43,237 nt of DNA from a virus (IMGVR_UViG_3300047284_000541:1-43237), one strand, 5' to 3'; positions 21,443 through 30,420 are shown, counted from the first letter of the stretch. Program-made: numbers and translations. The notes: a model not told the origin generated them from the letters alone.

Positions 21443-21943
21443 ATGTCCAAGCTTGAGGACCGCCCCGATTATTTTTGCCGGAGCTTTCTGCTTGGGCTCG
21501 AGCCCATCAGGACGACCCATCAGGCGGACCTAAGGATTCTGAGGACGCGCGACGGACGTCAGTTCATCGGCAAGACATCGAAATCCGCAATCAAGGCGTG
21601 GAAGGCCGAGTTCGTGAGACTTTGCCGACCATACGCACCGGACCGTCCTTACGAGGGTCCGCTTGAAGTGTCGCTTTACTTCGGTTTCCCCTGCATCAAG
21701 TCGGATGAGGGCAAATCACGCCCGATGTGCACCAAGCCCGACTTCGACAATCTGGCCAAATCCGCGATGGACGGGCTGGTTGAGGCCGGGTTCATGCACG
21801 ACGACTGTCAGGTCGTTTTGGGCAGGGTCGCCAAATTTCGCACCAAGCATCCTTTCGTCGCGATTGACGTCGGAAGCTTCCCCCACATCGACGACCTGTT
21901 CGTCGCGATGATACGCCAGAATCACGAGAATGGCCGAAAGTGA
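21443..21943 (+). CDS. rusA: RusA-family Holliday junction resolvase
   Basis: From the ATG at 21443 the product has 166 residues. It carries the RusA signature KPDFDNLAKSAMD (98-110), with D100, D102, N103 and K106, then HDDCQV with D120 and D121, and a Lys at 131. These acidic residues bind the metal that cuts four-way junctions. Phage RusA resolves recombination or replication intermediates before packaging. The ATG overlaps a possible ATG of the divergent HTH gene on the other strand (CATG, 21442-21445). The 3' end overlaps the next gene by 14 nt. Confidence 0.88.
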   Translation: MSKLEDRPDYFCRSFLLGLEPIRTTHQADLRILRTRDGRQFIGKTSKSAIKAWKAEFVRLCRPYAPDRPYEGPLEVSLYFGFPCIKSDEGKSRPMCTKPDFDNLAKSAMDGLVEAGFMHDDCQVVLGRVAKFRTKHPFVAIDVGSFPHIDDLFVAMIRQNHENGRK

Positions 21944-22445
21944 CCAATGGAAGGAGTCGGACGTGGTTTTGCGGTTCGGGGTGCCGAAGGACGAACTTGT
22001 CAGTTTTCGGAAATCGGAGATGCAGGAGGGGAGGCATTGGGAGAGGGTTCCGTCGGGCAAGAGGCCGCTGAGGACCTGTCCCATCGCTTACACCGAAGAG
22101 GGCTGGAAGATGGTGTATGAGCGTTTCGGCCTGTTGGAGGTGAATGCCCTTCTTGAGCCGGATGGCTCATCCAAGGTGATTGTGATGAAACCGGCGGATG
22201 CGCCGAAGGAGACTTTTTCCAAGGCCGAGGTGGTCAGGTGCGATTACCCGAATCGTCGGGTGATGCTAATCCGGCTTGAAGACGGAAAGACGGCCTTCTG
22301 CACCGTTTTCGACTCAACGCCGTTCAAGCCGAAGCTCCCCATTGTAGTTAAGCATCGCGGAGGGCGCTGGTACTGCGAACATCGGCCCACATCCATCCTG
22401 CGACTCAACGCATTACTTAAACGCAACGAATCCGATGCCGTTTGA
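21930..22445 (+). CDS. Unknown protein downstream of rusA
   Basis: The 171-residue protein is not recognised. The N-terminal half has an HTH-like or helical DVVLRFGVPKDELVSFRK segment, followed by HWERVPSGKRP. The C-terminal half has alternating hydrophobic residues (RRVMLIRLEDGKTAFCTVFD, then PIVVKHRGGRWYC) that suggest a small beta-barrel. It overlaps rusA by 14 nt and the next gene by 11 nt, so all three are probably cotranslated. Confidence 0.55.
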   Translation: MAESDQWKESDVVLRFGVPKDELVSFRKSEMQEGRHWERVPSGKRPLRTCPIAYTEEGWKMVYERFGLLEVNALLEPDGSSKVIVMKPADAPKETFSKAEVVRCDYPNRRVMLIRLEDGKTAFCTVFDSTPFKPKLPIVVKHRGGRWYCEHRPTSILRLNALLKRNESDAV

Positions 22446-23127
22446 TTTTTACAAGGTCGGCAGGGCAATCACCAAGACCAGCGTATTCCGCAAATACGGC
22501 GGGAAAATCGGCACCGCCATAGAGGGCATGAAGGACCGCGCTTTCCTGATGTCCAAGCGCGGGCGCGAACGCGCCGCAAAGCTTGACGCGGCGCACAACA
22601 AAAAGGGCTACCTGAAGAAGACGTTGCTCAGCCAGCCCGGAGCAATTCGCGGAGAAGATTACGCGGAGAAAGCCGGTTACATCATGGCGGACCGCCGCAT
22701 CGCAAGGGGCGGGGCCGTGCGCCATCAAATCGGCGGCTCTGAGCCGCTCATGGGACGCAAGCCCATCAAGCGCTCCGTCGCCCACGAGAACCAATACAAG
22801 CTTTACCCCGGTTCTCCCATGGGCAAGGAGCAGACCCGTAGCAAGGTGATGCGCGGATGGAATGACCGCGCATTTGCCCGTGACAAGAACTGGCGAGCGA
22901 AACGCCACTATGAGGAACTGACGGGAGAGAAGGGCCTGACCCTCACTCCCGTTGAAAAAAACGAAGGCCTCGGCCACATCTACCGCCGCGGCATGCGCAT
23001 GGTCGACGTCGGCGCAAAGAAAAAGGCGGTCACCCGGCTCGGGCGTCAGGTCGCCGGAGGGGCCGCCGTCGGCGCTTCGGGAATAGCACTTTCAGCATAC
23101 CACCAATCCAAGAAAAAAACCCGCTAA
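22435..23127 (+). CDS. Basic protein with Gly-rich C-terminal membrane anchor, copy 1
   Basis: The 230-residue protein is very basic (many KR pairs). It begins MPFDFYKVGRAITK and ends with a Gly/Ala-rich hydrophobic segment followed by AYHQSKKKTR. The next two genes share this plan, so the three form a family. No known domain is recognised. The position before the terminase and the strong positive charge suggest a DNA-associated internal virion or membrane-ejection protein, as an inference. There is no Shine-Dalgarno; the leader is AACGCAACGAATCCG. Confidence 0.55.
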   Translation: MPFDFYKVGRAITKTSVFRKYGGKIGTAIEGMKDRAFLMSKRGRERAAKLDAAHNKKGYLKKTLLSQPGAIRGEDYAEKAGYIMADRRIARGGAVRHQIGGSEPLMGRKPIKRSVAHENQYKLYPGSPMGKEQTRSKVMRGWNDRAFARDKNWRAKRHYEELTGEKGLTLTPVEKNEGLGHIYRRGMRMVDVGAKKKAVTRLGRQVAGGAAVGASGIALSAYHQSKKKTR

Positions 23128-23128
23128 C

Positions 23129-23755
23129 ATGGCAAAATTCGACGTCTCAAGAATCGGCAAGCTCATCCGGAAGAAATTCCCGAAGTCTGAGCAAATCACC
23201 GGAAAGGTCCTGCGCGCCAAGGAATACATCAAGGACCAAGCGTTCCTGAAGCTCACGAAGAAGGGCCGGGGAATCGCCAAGGCGATGGAGGAAGGGAGCC
23301 CCATGAGGAAGGGTTACGCCACCAAAATCAACCTGAGCTATCCCGGTCGCGTCCGCGGAAAGACGCTTGGCGACATAGACGGTCCGGGATGGGAGCATCA
23401 CCTTGTCGACAAGGCGGGCTTCGAGGCCGGTATGCGCGCCGTCAAAGCCGGACGACCCAACAAGTTTCATCCTCGCTCATCCGCGCTGAGCGAATCCGTT
23501 GGCGGACGGCACAACCCGCACGCTAGTTTCAACAATGCCCGAAACAGCGCCAACAAGTATGCCCACCTTAAAGCCGGAGCCCACGATTGGCCCAAGGCCA
23601 AGGTCCGTGAAATGGAGGCCAACGCCGCATACCGAATCTACAAGGGTGACAGGGCCCTCGGTCGCGCCGTCGTCGGCGGCGCCGCCACCGGCGTCGCAGG
23701 CGCCGGGGCCCTCGGCTATTTCGCCCAGAAGCGGAAGGCGAGGGGCGGAAAATGA
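23129..23755 (+). CDS. Basic protein with Gly-rich C-terminal membrane anchor, copy 2
   Basis: This 208-residue basic protein starts MAKFDVSRIGKLIRKKF, like its neighbour. It ends with GRAVVGGAATGVAGAGALGYF and then AQKRKARGGK, a Gly-rich membrane-like helix and basic tail. The start has the CTAAC-ATG context seen at several virion genes. It shares the plan of copies 1 and 3, although the middles are diverged. The function is unknown; being a membrane-inserting, virion-carried protein is an inference. Confidence 0.55.
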   Translation: MAKFDVSRIGKLIRKKFPKSEQITGKVLRAKEYIKDQAFLKLTKKGRGIAKAMEEGSPMRKGYATKINLSYPGRVRGKTLGDIDGPGWEHHLVDKAGFEAGMRAVKAGRPNKFHPRSSALSESVGGRHNPHASFNNARNSANKYAHLKAGAHDWPKAKVREMEANAAYRIYKGDRALGRAVVGGAATGVAGAGALGYFAQKRKARGGK

Positions 23756-24210
23756 TTAAGTTCGGCGACGGCGTCGACGGCGAGCGCCCTTGGTTCAAGG
23801 GGGGCAAGCCGGACCGAATGAGACAATTTCCCAAAATGAAAGAATACCCAGAAAAGCCAAACCGCATGAAGAAGAAGGTCGGCATGAAGCGCCTCCTTGA
23901 CGCCTTTGATGCGCACAACCGAGCCGCCGTCAGCAAGAAGGCCTTCGCAGACTATCAAATGGCGGAACGCACCAAGAAGGCCAAGGGCATCTACAGGGTC
24001 GGCAAAATCAACCGTGAGCTCCGCGACCTTCCCGGCCAGCGCCCGATGACCGCGGGCGACAAGGTCCTCGGCTCCCAAATCAACCGGGCCCCCAAGCCGT
24101 TCAAGAAGCCCATCTTGGCCAGAGGCACCGGAAGGGCTGCGGCCATCGTCGCAGGACTCGGCGCAATCTCCGGTTACTTCGCCCAGAAGCGCGCCGCCCG
24201 AAACAAGTAA
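23752..24210 (+). CDS. Basic protein with Gly-rich C-terminal membrane anchor, copy 3
   Basis: The 152-residue product overlaps copy 2 by 4 nt (ATGA). It is basic throughout, with KGGKPDRMRQ near the start, and ends with IVAGLGAISGYFAQKRAARN. The GYFAQKR tail is shared with copy 2. Its N-terminus differs from the FD-type start of the others. No family is recognised. Its coupling to copy 2 suggests the proteins act together. Confidence 0.55.
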   Translation: MIKFGDGVDGERPWFKGGKPDRMRQFPKMKEYPEKPNRMKKKVGMKRLLDAFDAHNRAAVSKKAFADYQMAERTKKAKGIYRVGKINRELRDLPGQRPMTAGDKVLGSQINRAPKPFKKPILARGTGRAAAIVAGLGAISGYFAQKRAARNK

Positions 24211-24214
24211 TCCA

Positions 24215-24325
24215 ATGACCATCGCAATCATCTCCCATTCCGTCCTTTTCCTCGCCGGACTCTACGTCGGCGCCCGCTACGGCGAGCGTCTCCGTGGAAT
24301 CTGGTACGACATCCTCTCCAAGTAA
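24215..24325 (+). CDS. 36-residue membrane peptide
   Basis: ATG at 24215 to TAA at 24325 encodes 36 residues. A hydrophobic span (IAIISHSVLFLAGLYVGA) comes first, followed by a basic tail (RYGERLRG...). It sits in the gap between the third anchor protein and the next gene, on the same strand with short spacing. The charge pattern suggests a single-span membrane protein. The role is unknown. Confidence 0.5.
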   Translation: MTIAIISHSVLFLAGLYVGARYGERLRGIWYDILSK

Positions 24326-24331
24326 GGACTG

Positions 24332-24955
24332 GTGGCAGAGGAGAAGGACAGGCAGGTTCCGTCGCCGGGCAATCCGGCGATGGACCCGGCGTCTTTGCGC
24401 TCCCTAGGGTTCAAGGTCCCGGAGAAGCAAACGACGATGCTCGGCACCGACGTGAGCTCCCTCGGGACTCTCGGCCGCCAGAGCGACTGGGGCGCCATGA
24501 GCCAGAAGGACGTCCGGAGCAAATGGGGCATGGGCGGACTGAGCCCGACCCTCGGCCCGAAGGACTCCTTCAAGACGGGGACCGGCGCGTCCCTAGGCAC
24601 CGAAGCTGGCAAGAGCGCGAAGACTGAGCTGGCCTCCGCGCGAAGAGACCTGAGCGGAGGAGGCGCGAAGTCTGCTTATCGCGCGCGAATTTCAAATTTT
24701 TCGGCCTTCGGCCGAGGCACCACGTACGGCGATTACATGCCGTCTCCGGTCCGGTCGGGCTTCTACAGTGAAGTGATTTCGTCGATGAAGCACTTCGTTC
24801 CTGAGTACGGCCTGTTCGGAGCCGGGTATTCCGGCGGGCCCATGAGCATCATGCCGTTCAGGTTCCAAGGGGCGCACCCGATGATTAACATCGCCCAGTA
24901 CGGGGCGGCCAGCTCGGCCAGCACCTACCACAACGGGGAGGATGAGGACGAGTGA
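24332..24955 (+). CDS. Low-complexity protein before TerL
   Basis: The GTG at 24332 gives 207 residues. It follows AAGGA at short spacing, one of the few SD-like sites here. The N-terminal two-thirds is Gly/Ser/Lys-rich and probably disordered. The C-terminal part (RSGFYSEVISSM..., then FGAGYSGGP) is more ordered, and the tail is acidic (GEDEDE). It overlaps TerL by 4 nt. A head-assembly or packaging accessory is possible; no family is recognised. Confidence 0.6.
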   Translation: MAEEKDRQVPSPGNPAMDPASLRSLGFKVPEKQTTMLGTDVSSLGTLGRQSDWGAMSQKDVRSKWGMGGLSPTLGPKDSFKTGTGASLGTEAGKSAKTELASARRDLSGGGAKSAYRARISNFSAFGRGTTYGDYMPSPVRSGFYSEVISSMKHFVPEYGLFGAGYSGGPMSIMPFRFQGAHPMINIAQYGAASSASTYHNGEDEDE

Positions 24956-26592
24956 GCTTGGACACCGTGAGCGTGGCTGGGATGCAACTGACCAAGCATC
25001 CCATCATCCATCTGCCCACGGAGGATGAAGTAGTACAGCTTGCGAAGACGCTCGGCGCGGAGGGCGCCGTCGAGGTCCTGAAGCGTCGCGAGGAGAAGAT
25101 TCAGGCCGAGGCGCAGGACCCGTACAGGCACGGCTACGAGCCCGAGAGCTGGGCCGAGGCGGATGAACTGCTGATGTCGGGCAACGAGCTCCTCATCATG
25201 GGCGGCAACCGTGCGGGCAAGACCGAATACGCCGCGAAGCGCGTGATGCAACTTCTGTGCACTAGGCCGAACTCCCGCGTATGGTGCCTGCACACCACCA
25301 GCCAGACGTCCATCCAGATGCAACAGGCCGTAATCTGGAAGTACATGCCGCCCGAGTTCAAGACGGCCAAGAAGACGAAAATCACCAACATCCAGTATTC
25401 GCAGAAGAACGGCTTCACGGACGCGACGTTCGTCCTGCCGAACCGGAGCCAATGCTTCTTCATGAACTACGGGCAGGAGAAGAAGGTCATCGAGGGCGGC
25501 GAACCCGACCTAATCTGGTGCGACGAGCTCGTTCCTCAGGACTGGATTGAGACCCTGCGCTATCGTCTGGTCACCCGCTCGGGAAAGATGATTCTGACCT
25601 TCACGCCCATCACGGGGTTCACGCCCGTCGTGAAGGAATACGTGGCCGGGTGCCGCATTAAAAAGAGCCGTTACGCCGACCTGCTTCCTGATACCCAGAA
25701 CGTGCCCGGAATCCAGAAGGGGCACATGCCGTACGTCGCCGAATGCTCCAAGGGCGCCGCAAACGTAATCTGGTTCCACTCCATTCTGAACCGGTACAGC
25801 CCGTTCGAACAAATCAAGCTGGCCCTGCGCGGGCGAGGCCCCTACGAGGTCAAAATCCGCGCCTATGGGTGGGCGGAGTCGCTGGCCGGTTCGCAGTTCC
25901 CGAGATTCGGGGAGCCCAACATCATCCCGCACGACCAGATTCCGAAGGAGGGCACCAATTACATGGCCGTCGACCCGGCCGGGTCCCGAAACTGGTTCAT
26001 GGTCTGGATGCGGATTGACGAGCATGGGAACAGGTACGTCTACCGGGAATGGCCCGACATAAGCATGGGCGAGTGGGCCCTCCCCTCGGAGAAGCCCGAC
26101 GGACGCCCCGGACCGGCCCAGAAGTCCGGAGCCGGGATGGGCCTGACGGAAATCAAGAACCTCATCCTGTCGCTTGAGAACAGGGAGTTTGAGGGCGAAG
26201 AGATTGCCGAACGCTACATCGACCCGCGCGCCGCCGGTTCCCCCGTAATCAACAAGGAGGGCGGAACGACCCTTCTACAGCTTCTCGACGAGGAGCCGCT
26301 TGCCATGTTCTTCACCCCCGCGGCGGGCCTCCGCCTCGAGGAGGGCGTGGCAATCATCAACGACTGGTTTTCCTACGACCAGAACCAGCCCATCTCGGCA
26401 ATCAACCAGCCCAAGCTCTTCGTGTCCGAGGAATGCAAGAACCTCATGTGGTCTTTGCGTGAATGGACCGGCATCGACAACGAAAAGGGGGCGAGCAAGG
26501 ACCCCATTGACGCCTTGCGTTACATCGCCGTCATGCAACCTGATTACGGAGGGAGCGACTCCTACAAGGCCGTCGGCGGGGGCTCCTACTGA
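24952..26592 (+). CDS. terL: Terminase large subunit
   Basis: The 546-residue protein has the packaging ATPase motifs GGNRAGKT (84-91, Walker A), LIWCDE (187-192, Walker B) and a TFTPI coupling motif. The C-terminal nuclease half has AVDPAG (D341), RYIDPRAAGS and KDPIDALRY, which supply the metal-binding acids of the RNase H-like fold. It cuts concatemeric DNA and drives it into the prohead. The GTG start overlaps the preceding gene by 4 nt. The portal lies downstream, with a small HTH gene between them. Confidence 0.93.
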   Translation: MSLDTVSVAGMQLTKHPIIHLPTEDEVVQLAKTLGAEGAVEVLKRREEKIQAEAQDPYRHGYEPESWAEADELLMSGNELLIMGGNRAGKTEYAAKRVMQLLCTRPNSRVWCLHTTSQTSIQMQQAVIWKYMPPEFKTAKKTKITNIQYSQKNGFTDATFVLPNRSQCFFMNYGQEKKVIEGGEPDLIWCDELVPQDWIETLRYRLVTRSGKMILTFTPITGFTPVVKEYVAGCRIKKSRYADLLPDTQNVPGIQKGHMPYVAECSKGAANVIWFHSILNRYSPFEQIKLALRGRGPYEVKIRAYGWAESLAGSQFPRFGEPNIIPHDQIPKEGTNYMAVDPAGSRNWFMVWMRIDEHGNRYVYREWPDISMGEWALPSEKPDGRPGPAQKSGAGMGLTEIKNLILSLENREFEGEEIAERYIDPRAAGSPVINKEGGTTLLQLLDEEPLAMFFTPAAGLRLEEGVAIINDWFSYDQNQPISAINQPKLFVSEECKNLMWSLREWTGIDNEKGASKDPIDALRYIAVMQPDYGGSDSYKAVGGGSY

Positions 26593-26601
26593 TTTACTCC
26601 C

Positions 26602-26820
26602 ATGAACCCACAGACCCCCCCGCTACTCAGACTCGCCGAGGCCGCTAGGCACTTCGGGCTTTCGAAAACCACCCTAATCCGGCTCCGAAAGCAAAAGGTA
26701 CTGCGCGTCTTCACCACTCTCGGAAAACAGAACATGTTCTACCGGGACGACATCCTCGCTTTCCTGAAAAACAACTCAACCCCTCTGGCCGAAGAAAATG
26801 AAAGACAAGAAATCAAATAA
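26602..26820 (+). CDS. Small MerR/excisionase-type HTH protein
   Basis: The 72-residue protein reads RLAEAARHFGLSKTTLIRLR, then a wing-like VLRVFTTLGKQNMFYRDDILAFL. This is the fold of HTH_17/MerR-like and excisionase proteins, which bind DNA and often report target choice by the R-x-x-I-x-x-F ending. It sits between TerL and portal and overlaps the portal by 23 nt. No Shine-Dalgarno is seen. It could regulate late genes or assist packaging-site recognition. No integrase is visible, so an excisionase role is unlikely. Confidence 0.75.
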   Translation: MNPQTPPLLRLAEAARHFGLSKTTLIRLRKQKVLRVFTTLGKQNMFYRDDILAFLKNNSTPLAEENERQEIK

Positions 26821-29047
26821 TTTCCCGTACGACCCGCTGGCCTACGCCAGCAGGAAGCCGGACATCAAGACCCTGCTGGAGGAGTATGAGCGCTCCGCCT
26901 ACCACGGAACCATGGTCTCCAAGATGTCTTGGGCTGATGATGTCCGCTACGCCCGCTGGCCCGGCCAGACCGACGACGGCAAGAAGCACAGCTGGGCCCG
27001 CCCCGAGGGCGACCCGGCCTTCCCGTTCGAAGGCGCGTCAGACGTCAGGGTGCGACTTGTCGACCGGCTCATCCGTGACCAGAAGGCCCTGCTCATGACC
27101 GCCTTCAACTCCAGCACCCTCAAGGTCGGAGGAACCGAAATCAACGACACCATGGCGGCCTCGTCCGCCACGAACCTGATGCGCTGGCTCGTGGAGACCA
27201 AGCTCAAGCATGAGCTACAGCGCGAAGCCGAGCTAATCGCCGACAACATGCTCAACTACGGGTGGACCTGCGCCCAGATTACTTGGGACAGGCGTCTCGG
27301 CTCCCGCATGCAGACCGTGACCATGGAGGAGATGTACGCCACTCAGGAGCAGGAACTCGCCATGACCGGCACTTCAGAGACGGCCAACCTGACCGCGGCA
27401 ATCATGAATCCCGCCAAGGAGGACTACGCGGTCGAGCTCATCAAGACCAACATGCCCATGATGAAGGCGAAGGACCTCAGGAAGTTCGTCCGGCAGATGC
27501 GCGAGGAAGGGCAGGGCCAGCTTGAGGAAATCTACGTTCAAAAGAACCTGCCTAGGGTCACGGCGCTCAAGCCATACGACGAGGTGTGCTTCCCTCCGGA
27601 GACTTCCGACCTTCAGCAGGCGCGCGTCATCTTCCGAAGACAGTACATGACCGAAGTCGAGCTTCGCTCCATGGTCAAGAACGCCGGTTGGGACCCGGCT
27701 TTCGTAGACGCCGCGGCCAAGACGGGCGGGAACCATTACTATTTCAACGACCCGAATCTGGTTCCCACCACCACGATGCTCAACAGCAACATCCAGCGTG
27801 GCGACAACCTCATTGAAATCGTCTGGGCGTACTACCGACAGCTCGACACCGATGACATCCCGTCGATTTATTACTGCGTATTCTCCCCGAACGTAGGGAC
27901 CGAGCTTTTCGCAATTCAGGACATGCTGAATTACGCCCATGGCGAGTATCCGTTCGTGGCGCTCAGGTTCGAAATGACCCGCAGGCAAGTCACGGAGTCC
28001 CGCGGAATTCCTGAAATCAGCAAGACCGAGCAGGATGAAATCAAGGCGATGCACGACAGCTTCCGAGACCGGGTTGCGCTTGAGGTCATGCCAGCCGTCA
28101 AGGTCGTCAAAAGGGTCGGGGCCCTAAACAGGATAGCGCCGGGTCAGGTGCTTCCGGTCTCCACGAAGGACGACTACACGTTCATGGAGCCCCCTCAGGG
28201 CAAGGCGGAGCTGGCGATTGCCGTCATCAAGCAGGTCGAGACCAATCTTGGCAATTTCTACGGATTCATGGTCGGGGAGGAAATCGACCCGAACAAGGTC
28301 CGGATGATGCAACAGCTTCAGGTGAACAACTGGCTCCAGTTCTGGACCCAGACCTACAAGCAACTGTTCTCCCTGTGCCTTCAGTTCATGCCGGAGGAGG
28401 AAGTGGTCAGGATTACTGGCGCCCCGATGAAGCAGAACATGTCGGACATCCACAGCGAATACGATTTCAACGTACGCTTTGACGTACGCGACACGGACCC
28501 CGAGTTCGTGATGGAGAAGCTCAAGGCAATCGTCGAGACCGTCGTGCCTCTGGACAGCGGAGGCGTCATCGACCGGAACAAGCTCGTCAAGCTGGTGGTC
28601 GAGGCAATCAGCCCCGACGCCGCGCGTGAGCTCGTAATCGACCAGACCACCGCCTCCCAGAAGCTCTACAAGGACGTCATGAACGACGTCGGAATGATGA
28701 TGCTCGGAAATGAGGCCCTGTACGTCGAAAACGACCCCGCCGCCGAATCAAAAATGGCCTATCTTCAGGAAATCCTCCAAAAGAACCCGAAGGCCGCCAG
28801 CGCGGCCCAATCGGACAGGATTTTCCAGATTCTGCTCGAGAATTACACGAAGAACCTGCAAATGTCCGTCGAACAGCAGAAGAACAAGACCATCGGCCGC
28901 ATCGGCGTCACCCCCGCTTCCGAGAAGATTCAGCAGGAAATGGGCGAAGCCATGGCGGAACAGGCCCCACAGCAAGAAACGGCCGAACCTGAACAGCCCG
29001 CCGCAGGCGGCGTACCCCCTCCCGGCGTCCTCGGAGGCATTCTCTAA
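26798..29047 (+). CDS. Portal protein
   Basis: The 749-residue protein has the features of large podovirus portals (P22 gp1 is 725 residues). It begins with FPYDPLAY and a Lys-rich start, then has FEGASDVRVRLVDRLIRDQKALLMTA near 75-105, a DELxxEAELIADNML-like helix, and a C-terminal helical barrel with a Gln/Pro-rich tail. The portal forms the dodecameric ring at one capsid vertex for packaging and tail attachment. It follows TerL and the small HTH gene and precedes the scaffold and capsid genes, the usual order. Confidence 0.85.
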   Translation: MKDKKSNNFPYDPLAYASRKPDIKTLLEEYERSAYHGTMVSKMSWADDVRYARWPGQTDDGKKHSWARPEGDPAFPFEGASDVRVRLVDRLIRDQKALLMTAFNSSTLKVGGTEINDTMAASSATNLMRWLVETKLKHELQREAELIADNMLNYGWTCAQITWDRRLGSRMQTVTMEEMYATQEQELAMTGTSETANLTAAIMNPAKEDYAVELIKTNMPMMKAKDLRKFVRQMREEGQGQLEEIYVQKNLPRVTALKPYDEVCFPPETSDLQQARVIFRRQYMTEVELRSMVKNAGWDPAFVDAAAKTGGNHYYFNDPNLVPTTTMLNSNIQRGDNLIEIVWAYYRQLDTDDIPSIYYCVFSPNVGTELFAIQDMLNYAHGEYPFVALRFEMTRRQVTESRGIPEISKTEQDEIKAMHDSFRDRVALEVMPAVKVVKRVGALNRIAPGQVLPVSTKDDYTFMEPPQGKAELAIAVIKQVETNLGNFYGFMVGEEIDPNKVRMMQQLQVNNWLQFWTQTYKQLFSLCLQFMPEEEVVRITGAPMKQNMSDIHSEYDFNVRFDVRDTDPEFVMEKLKAIVETVVPLDSGGVIDRNKLVKLVVEAISPDAARELVIDQTTASQKLYKDVMNDVGMMMLGNEALYVENDPAAESKMAYLQEILQKNPKAASAAQSDRIFQILLENYTKNLQMSVEQQKNKTIGRIGVTPASEKIQQEMGEAMAEQAPQQETAEPEQPAAGGVPPPGVLGGIL

Positions 29048-29050
29048 CCC

Positions 29051-29323
29051 ATGAATGAAAAAATAGACCCAAATACGAAGGCCTTCGGCTTCGTGAACGT
29101 CGACGCGGCGGAGCTTTACAAGGCGGCGCTGGTCATAACCGATGAAATGTTCCAGAATGACCTAGTCCGAATCATGGACCCGAACTGCGTCGGCGAGGTA
29201 CGGGCCCATTATGCAGGCCGCGTAGCCGCCTTTAACGACGTTCTGCGAACTTTTCAGGCGAACCGCGACTTCATGGAGAAGGTCCTGCAAGGAAAACAGG
29301 CCAATCCAGACCAAAGCAAGTGA
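29051..29323 (+). CDS. Small protein between portal and scaffold
   Basis: The 90-residue protein is not recognised. It is mainly helical (AAELYKAALVITDEMFQ, then YAGRVAAFNDVLRTF), with a Gln/Lys-rich C-terminus. GGAGG lies about 12 bases upstream, too far for a standard SD. Genes at this position in related layouts can be head-completion or scaffold-associated proteins, but there is no direct evidence. The 76-base gap after it has CAACGCTGA twice (29360 and 29389). Confidence 0.5.
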   Translation: MNEKIDPNTKAFGFVNVDAAELYKAALVITDEMFQNDLVRIMDPNCVGEVRAHYAGRVAAFNDVLRTFQANRDFMEKVLQGKQANPDQSK

Positions 29324-29399
29324 GCAAAGCCAACCAACTTGCTTCTGAGAGCATTCGCACAACGCTGAGCATACTTCTGCGTGCTAAGCAACGCTGACC

Positions 29400-30401
29400 A
29401 TGGACCCAAATCCTGAAAATCCGGATAACACCGAACCCCTCGGACTTGAGCCCGAGGTTAATCAGCTCATGGACCAACAGGGCGAGCGTGCCGACCTCGC
29501 CGATGATGAAAAACTCGCCCAATTCTTTGGACGAGCTCTGGCTGACGGTCAGCCGGAAGCGGAGCCACAGGCCGCTGAACCTGAGGCAGAGGCAAGCGAG
29601 GACATCTCAGAACTCCTCGCTCAAGCCGAAGAAGTGCTAAGCGAAGGCAACGAGTCGGAAGGCGAGGAAGAAGCCAGCGACCCCCAAGCCCAACAGGCGC
29701 CCAAGGGAGTCGACAAGCGAATCTCCAAGCTGACCGCAAAGCGCAAGGAAGCGGAAGAGCGCGCGCAACAGCTCGAGGAGGAACTCGAGTCGCTCAAGCG
29801 TCAACAGGCGTTGGCCAAGGCCCGTCCAGACAATCCTTTCTCAGTTCTGGACACCGAGGAGAAACTCAGCGCCGAGTACGAGCGACAGAAGGAAATCCGG
29901 CTGTTTTGTGAGCGCTTTCCTGACGGATACTACGAGGACGGCAAGGAGCCAATCGACAAGGAACAGATTGCCAAGGCCAAGGTCGCGGCGATTCGCGCCA
30001 TCGAGGACCTCCTGCCCAAGCAGATGGATTACGTGGTCAAGCGGAAGCAGTACAATGCCGCCGCCTCCAAGGAATTTCCTTGGCTCAAGGACAAGACCGA
30101 CAAGCGCACCATCATGGCGAAGCGCTTCGTCGAGGCCGTTCCTGAGCTTCAGAGATTCCCGGACTATGAAATCTACGCCGCGCACCTCGCCAGCGGAATG
30201 GTGTCATACCAGCAACAGAAGGCCTCAGCCCGCAAGGGCGTACAGCCCGAAGCGGCCCGTGTGCCCGTCCAGCCGTCGACGTCCTACACCCCTCCCGTCG
30301 CAAGGCCGGATGCGGTGAAGGCAAAGTCCGCCGCCGAACGCTACCAGAGGACCTCCTCGCTCGACGACCTTAGCGAAGTCTTCAAAAACAAGTTCATCTG
30401 A
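29400..30401 (+). CDS. Scaffold protein
   Basis: The 333-residue product is acidic at the N-terminus, with many Glu and Asp to about residue 100. It then has a long charged coiled coil (KRKEAEERAQQLEEELESL and beyond) and a more ordered C-terminus ending in FKNKFI. Composition and position just upstream of the major capsid gene are those of capsid assembly scaffolds. Scaffolds guide prohead assembly and leave or are cleaved before packaging. There is no sequence motif that proves this. No Shine-Dalgarno is present (GACC before ATG). Confidence 0.75.
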   Translation: MDPNPENPDNTEPLGLEPEVNQLMDQQGERADLADDEKLAQFFGRALADGQPEAEPQAAEPEAEASEDISELLAQAEEVLSEGNESEGEEEASDPQAQQAPKGVDKRISKLTAKRKEAEERAQQLEEELESLKRQQALAKARPDNPFSVLDTEEKLSAEYERQKEIRLFCERFPDGYYEDGKEPIDKEQIAKAKVAAIRAIEDLLPKQMDYVVKRKQYNAAASKEFPWLKDKTDKRTIMAKRFVEAVPELQRFPDYEIYAAHLASGMVSYQQQKASARKGVQPEAARVPVQPSTSYTPPVARPDAVKAKSAAERYQRTSSLDDLSEVFKNKFI

Positions 30402-30420
30402 GACCTAAATCATCATCAAC

